A stretch of 7,817 nt of DNA from XN24 sp047921395 (GTDB taxonomy: Bacteria > Pseudomonadota > Gammaproteobacteria > Steroidobacterales > XN24): assembly GCA_047921395.1 (NCBI GenBank), contig JBLRWH010000090.1:1-7817 (forward strand). The letters run 5' to 3'. Both the position numbers and the translations under genes were made by a program. Numbering within the stretch: the stretch's first letter is position 1; each line of letters opens with the position of its first letter. A model generated the notes under the pieces. That model did not search any database, was not told the origin of the DNA, and worked only from the letters and a program-made list of their open reading frames with translations. This document shows, piece after piece, positions 5,413-7,817 of the stretch.

Positions 5413-6627
5413 ATGTTGGGGGAAAAGAAAATTGCGTTAGCACTCATTGTTGCATTCGCGACCAGCCTCGCGCTGGCCGCCCCACCCGCCGGTAAAGGCG
5501 GTGGTGGTGGCGGGGGTGGGAGCGGCGGCGGCGGCGGCGGCGGCACCGGCGTCGATGTCTACGCCGAGATGGTGGAAATCGATCGCGACGTCAACGGCGT
5601 GCCGATCCTCACTTGGGCACTGGGACCGAAAGACAAGTACACCTGGGTGCGCTCGCCGATCATGTTCGCCGACAAGGACGACTGCCCGCTCGAATTTGAG
5701 AGCCTCGCTGCGGTGGCCGGCCACTCGATTTACGCCCACCTTGACATCGACGCGCGCTACATCCCCTTCGTGGACGGCGAGATTCCGGTCGAGTACGAGC
5801 CGTGCATGACCGAGGCGCACCTCGGCCGCCTGAATGCCGTGCGCGCACCGGCAAAGGTGCTCGACATGGCGCTGCTGGAGCTGGTGACTGCGCTCAAGAC
5901 GCCAGGCGTGACGATCGGCCTGGACGACGCCGGGCGCCTGAGCATCAGCTACTACGACGATGTGCTCGAAGTGAACGTGGTCAAGACCATCGACGCCCCG
6001 CGGGAGAACCTGGCGGGCTTCGAGAGCCTGCTGGAGAAGGCGGAGCTGTCGCACGCCGAGGTGGCGGGCGGAGCCGTCACCGGCCTGCCGATGCGGCCCG
6101 ACCGCAGCGGACGGCCTGACCGTCAAGCGCTCGAGCTGATGGACCGGGCCGCGGCGATGCTGGGCGCCGCGTCCGACAAGTTCGGCGTGGTAGGACTCGA
6201 TGAGCTGATGTACGTGAGCGAGATTCTCACCATCGGTCCCGACATGAACGCCGCGGCAAAGGACCTCTTCGGCTCACCGTTCGTGCAGCCGGAGGATCCG
6301 ACGGGACGGACCTCGTACTTCAACTTCTCGAAGTTCAAGTACAACCGCGCCGCGACCTATGCCGGCGACGTGTGCTACCTGAAGGTGAGCAGCCCTGACG
6401 GGCCACCATTGGGTGGCGAGACCTTGCCGGTGGACGTCACCGGGCAGATCGTCAAGGAGCCGATCTTCGAGCTGGTTTTCGGCAACGAGAACTTCGAGCA
6501 CGATAACGTGTGGGGATTCGCTCGTGCAGTGGATGATGCACGCGCGGTGATCTACTTCGTGCACGAGCACCCGGTGCCGGCCGAGCTGCTCGGGTACTGC
6601 GACCTGGACAACGCCAACGGCCAGTAA
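5413..6627 (+). CDS. Exported protein of unknown function with polyglycine linker, 404 aa
   Basis: The ATG at 5413 follows a near-perfect GGAGGTGA with a 6-nt gap. Residues 1-22 are a Sec signal (KK, then IALALIVAFATSLALA). After APPAGK comes a linker of 16 residues, all Gly except one Ser (29-44), then a globular region of about 355 residues with no membrane segment. Only four Cys are present (91, 131, 321, 396), which could form two disulfides in the periplasm or outside. Notable stretches are YAEMVEIDRDVNGVPIL, VEYEPCMTEAHLGRLNAV, GVTIGLDDAGRL, TIDAPRENLAGFESLLEKAE, YFNFSKFKYNRAATYAGDVC and AVDDARAVIYFVHEH. This series reminds me of a family of uncharacterised secreted bacterial proteins, but I cannot name or verify it. 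No catalytic motif is evident. It is transcribed divergently from the kinase operon and followed by a second exported protein gene 91 nt downstream. Confidence 0.88.
   Translation: MLGEKKIALALIVAFATSLALAAPPAGKGGGGGGGGSGGGGGGGTGVDVYAEMVEIDRDVNGVPILTWALGPKDKYTWVRSPIMFADKDDCPLEFESLAAVAGHSIYAHLDIDARYIPFVDGEIPVEYEPCMTEAHLGRLNAVRAPAKVLDMALLELVTALKTPGVTIGLDDAGRLSISYYDDVLEVNVVKTIDAPRENLAGFESLLEKAELSHAEVAGGAVTGLPMRPDRSGRPDRQALELMDRAAAMLGAASDKFGVVGLDELMYVSEILTIGPDMNAAAKDLFGSPFVQPEDPTGRTSYFNFSKFKYNRAATYAGDVCYLKVSSPDGPPLGGETLPVDVTGQIVKEPIFELVFGNENFEHDNVWGFARAVDDARAVIYFVHEHPVPAELLGYCDLDNANGQ
5497..5544 (+). repeat. G-rich polyglycine-coding tract with GGC trinucleotide repeat
   Basis: The tract encodes Gly29-Gly44. 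Its second half (5522-5544) is about 7.7 units of an uninterrupted GCG/GGC trinucleotide repeat. The first half has GGT/GGC codons with runs of 3-5 G (5512-5516, 5518-5520), enough for a two-layer G-quadruplex. Slippage would change linker length without a frameshift. Confidence 0.85.
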
Positions 6628-6643
6628 CAGTAGCCTGGTAACG

Positions 6644-6699
6644 CGGCCCGGAAAGGCCGGATCGATGCATGGGCGGCCCGCAGGGTGCGGGCCGCCCAT
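6644..6699 (+). other. Intercistronic hairpins, including a perfect 14-bp stem
   Basis: Between the two exported-protein genes, ATGGGCGGCCCGCA (6669-6682) is followed by a GGG loop and its exact complement (6686-6699). A smaller hairpin, CGGCC (6644-6648) with GGCCG (6655-6659), lies just upstream. The large stem ends 5 nt before the ribosome site of the next gene (AAGGGGG, 6705-6711). It has no T-run on either strand, so a classic intrinsic terminator is unlikely. An mRNA-stabilising or processing element, partial attenuator or REP-like element are alternatives. Confidence 0.6.
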
Positions 6700-6718
6700 A
6701 AATGAAGGGGGCAACATT

Positions 6719-7375
6719 ATGAACACTCGAATCACGACTATCGTGACGCTGGCCTGCGCGGCTGCGGCGCTGCTCTCGACCCCGGCCCTGGGCCAGGTAG
6801 TGCGCGAGACAGGTACGAACTCGCTGGCCGGCCTGCTGGACGCCTACTGGAATCCGGCCGACAGCTTCACTTTCCAGAGCAAGGGCGGCGAGGTGCTGTT
6901 CGCCGACGTCGACGCCGAGATCTTCCAGGTCAAGGGCCGCAAGGGCGGCTCGCATGACGACGAGGAAGACTGCGGCGGGAGCGGGGGCGGCCACGACAGC
7001 GGCGCAGTCGTCACTGCAGCTGTGGACGACCATGAAGACCACGACGACGCCGGCGGCCCCGGCGGGATGTGTCTGCAGGTGATTAACTCGGCCGGCACGA
7101 TGATCTGCTGGGCCGATCGCCCGGCGCGGCCTGGCTGGCAGCGTGACCCGGCGATCGCCTGTCCGCTGCCCGACTCCGGCAGGCCGGCGCAGTACCAGCT
7201 GCGCGTCAGCCTGAAGAGCGGCGGCTGCGGCCCGGGCAAGGCCGGCGGCCACGACGCGGCCGTGATGGCCGCGCCATCCGACGGTGTCGTGACGCCTTAC
7301 GTGCTCAATTGGAGCCTGCGCCGCGTCGCGGAAGACGGCGCCCTGCGCAACCAGTCAGAGCTCGGCACACCGTAA
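6719..7375 (+). CDS. Exported Cys-rich protein with His/Asp-rich insert, 218 aa
   Basis: The ATG at 6719 has AAGGGGG 7 nt upstream and directly begins a Sec signal (MNTRITTIVTLACAAAALL, cleavage likely after ALG25). An upstream in-frame ATG at 6665 would fall inside the hairpin and put 18 residues before the signal. Residues ~30-73 look like a beta-rich domain (ADSFTFQSKGGEVLFADVDA). Residues 78-112 are a low-complexity insert rich in H, D, E and G (SHDDEEDC, DDHEDHDD) that could bind metal ions. Residues 114-205 hold a compact module: GPGGMCLQV, MICWADRPARPGWQRDPAIA, C148, YQLRVSL, C170 and PYVLNWSLRR. Five mature Cys (85, 118, 130, 148, 170) suggest disulfides with one left over. I do not recognise the family. 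Order and spacing suggest it is co-expressed with the polyglycine-linker protein. Confidence 0.85.
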   Translation: MNTRITTIVTLACAAAALLSTPALGQVVRETGTNSLAGLLDAYWNPADSFTFQSKGGEVLFADVDAEIFQVKGRKGGSHDDEEDCGGSGGGHDSGAVVTAAVDDHEDHDDAGGPGGMCLQVINSAGTMICWADRPARPGWQRDPAIACPLPDSGRPAQYQLRVSLKSGGCGPGKAGGHDAAVMAAPSDGVVTPYVLNWSLRRVAEDGALRNQSELGTP

Positions 7376-7444
7376 CCTGGGAGTACAAGCAAGATAATTC
7401 ACCTTTTCGCTGGCCGGTGCCCGCTTCTCGCCGACGCCGATACC

Positions 7445-7606
7445 TGCGTGCAGCGTTCGCTGCGGCGGCGCCCGGCAGGGCGGGGACCCTCCTGGTGATG
7501 CAGTGGTTTTCGGGTCCACGTGGACGAGGATCTTCTCGATCACCTCCGGACCCTCGATGCAGGCGACTGCGAAGTATCCCCTTCCAGGAATACAGCCCCT
7601 TCGGCT
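7445..7606 (-). pseudogene. Probable decayed IS91/Y2-type transposase C-terminus
   Basis: On the minus strand the frame running down from 7606 contains GRGYFAVACIEGPEVIEKIL, then VHVDPK, and ends near RAPPQRTL. This resembles the tail of IS91/Y2-type transposases, where a zinc-binding CPxCG segment is followed by a pattern like I-A-x-I-E-x-P-x-V-I-x-K-I-L-x-H-L and a proline-rich end. The fragment has no start codon, a stop just upstream (7607-7609), and no catalytic part. It reads on to a stop at 7355, overlapping the end of the exported-protein gene. I see no terminal repeats. The match rests on a short stretch recalled from memory. Confidence 0.45.
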
Positions 7607-7706
7607 TTAGACCCGCCGAACCCGCGTACTCGAATGCGGCATGGATTCGACGTGTGAACATGGATTTCCCGTCCGGCTTGCGCGACGGCGGGGCTCATGG
7701 GGCGAA

Positions 7707-7743
7707 CCGAGGTCACGGGACCGTCATGCCCCCGTGACCTCGG
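7707..7743. terminator. 13-bp perfect hairpin, possible terminator
   Basis: CCGAGGTCACGGG (7707-7719) and its exact complement (7731-7743) enclose an 11-nt loop. No T-run follows on either strand, which argues against a standard intrinsic terminator. On the minus strand the stem begins 2 nt after the stop of a frame entering from the right edge, a position typical of a 3'-end structure. It lies over 330 nt beyond the exported-protein gene, too far to be its obvious terminator. Confidence 0.4.
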
Positions 7744-7745
7744 CG

Positions 7746-7817
7746 TCATCCGTTGCGGTCAAGCTTTGGCGAACCCGCACGGGAGACGTCGATGCCCAGA
7801 GCGCACACCTTGCGCCC
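7746..7817 (-). CDS. Possible last 23 codons of a gene entering from the right edge
   Basis: One minus-strand frame is open from the edge to TGA (7748-7746) and reads GRKVCALGIDVSRAG followed by SPKLDRNG. The only support is protein-like composition and the strong hairpin right after the stop. An open frame this short is common by chance in GC-rich DNA. A competing reading is a plus-strand start at ATG 7792 with GGGAGA 5 nt upstream, of which only eight full codons are visible. No function can be given. Confidence 0.2.
   Translation of the reverse strand, partial: GRKVCALGIDVSRAGSPKLDRNG

Larger units (their letters stand above)
7376..7817. other. 442-nt tail without a convincing intact gene
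   Basis: After the exported-protein gene no frame on either strand combines a ribosome site, a plausible start and protein-like composition. The stretch holds the probable transposase remnant (7445-7606), the 13-bp hairpin (7707-7743) and perhaps the end of a right-hand gene. It looks like an insertion scar or decayed segment bordering the exported-protein locus. Confidence 0.5.

Noticed and set aside
7514..7525. 12-bp palindrome GTCCACGTGGAC
   Set aside because: It lies within the probable transposase coding remnant, where it encodes HVD. It has no promoter context and is likely coincidental.
7309..7737. Plus-strand frame of about 142 codons at the right end
   Set aside because: It starts inside the exported-protein gene, has no ribosome site, and has Arg/Pro-rich shadow-like composition.

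Overview
This is a GC-rich bacterial window. The genes are envelope-directed: a lipoprotein with a lipobox, Sec-type signal peptides, an outer-membrane barrel and a two-component system. That points to a Gram-negative, most likely a GC-rich gammaproteobacterium. I cannot name the genus from the sequence.

Layout. (1) At 1-1055 (minus) is a lipoprotein whose 3' end runs off the left edge. Its domains in order are NlpE N-terminal (CxxC), META/HslJ-like and DUF4377-like. (2) At 1056-1320 is a divergent intergenic region with two short palindromes and a foldable leader capped by a GAAA tetraloop. (3) At 1321-2692 (plus) is a probable two-gene operon. The first gene starts at GTG and encodes a secreted, highly charged Gln-Asp-Arg repeat protein with a conserved-looking C-terminal module. 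The second encodes an outer-membrane beta-barrel of the MetA-pathway/'transporter' type. (4) Facing it, at 5155-2709 (minus), a membrane histidine kinase and a NarL/FixJ-type response regulator overlap by ATGA. The kinase ends in a degenerate receiver domain. (5) At 5156-5412 is a second divergent region. It holds clustered palindromes and a leader that can form two mutually exclusive folds, one of which hides the Shine-Dalgarno sequence of the next gene. (6) At 5413-7375 (plus) are two exported proteins of unknown function. One has a polyglycine linker after the signal peptide. The other is Cys-rich with a His/Asp-rich insert. A perfect 14-bp hairpin separates them. (7) At 7376-7817 there is no convincing intact gene: a probable decayed transposase C-terminus (IS91/Y2-like), a 13-bp hairpin, and possibly the last codons of a gene entering from the right.

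How it may work together (inference). The kinase senses something in the envelope through a helical periplasmic domain of about 145 residues and phosphorylates the response regulator. The palindromes between the kinase gene and the exported pair are natural candidate targets, so the exported pair and the kinase operon itself may be the regulon. The leader of the first exported gene suggests a further, translational layer of control. The most interesting signals are that two-state leader (5279-5406), the exported pair of unknown function, and the kinase with a pseudo-receiver.
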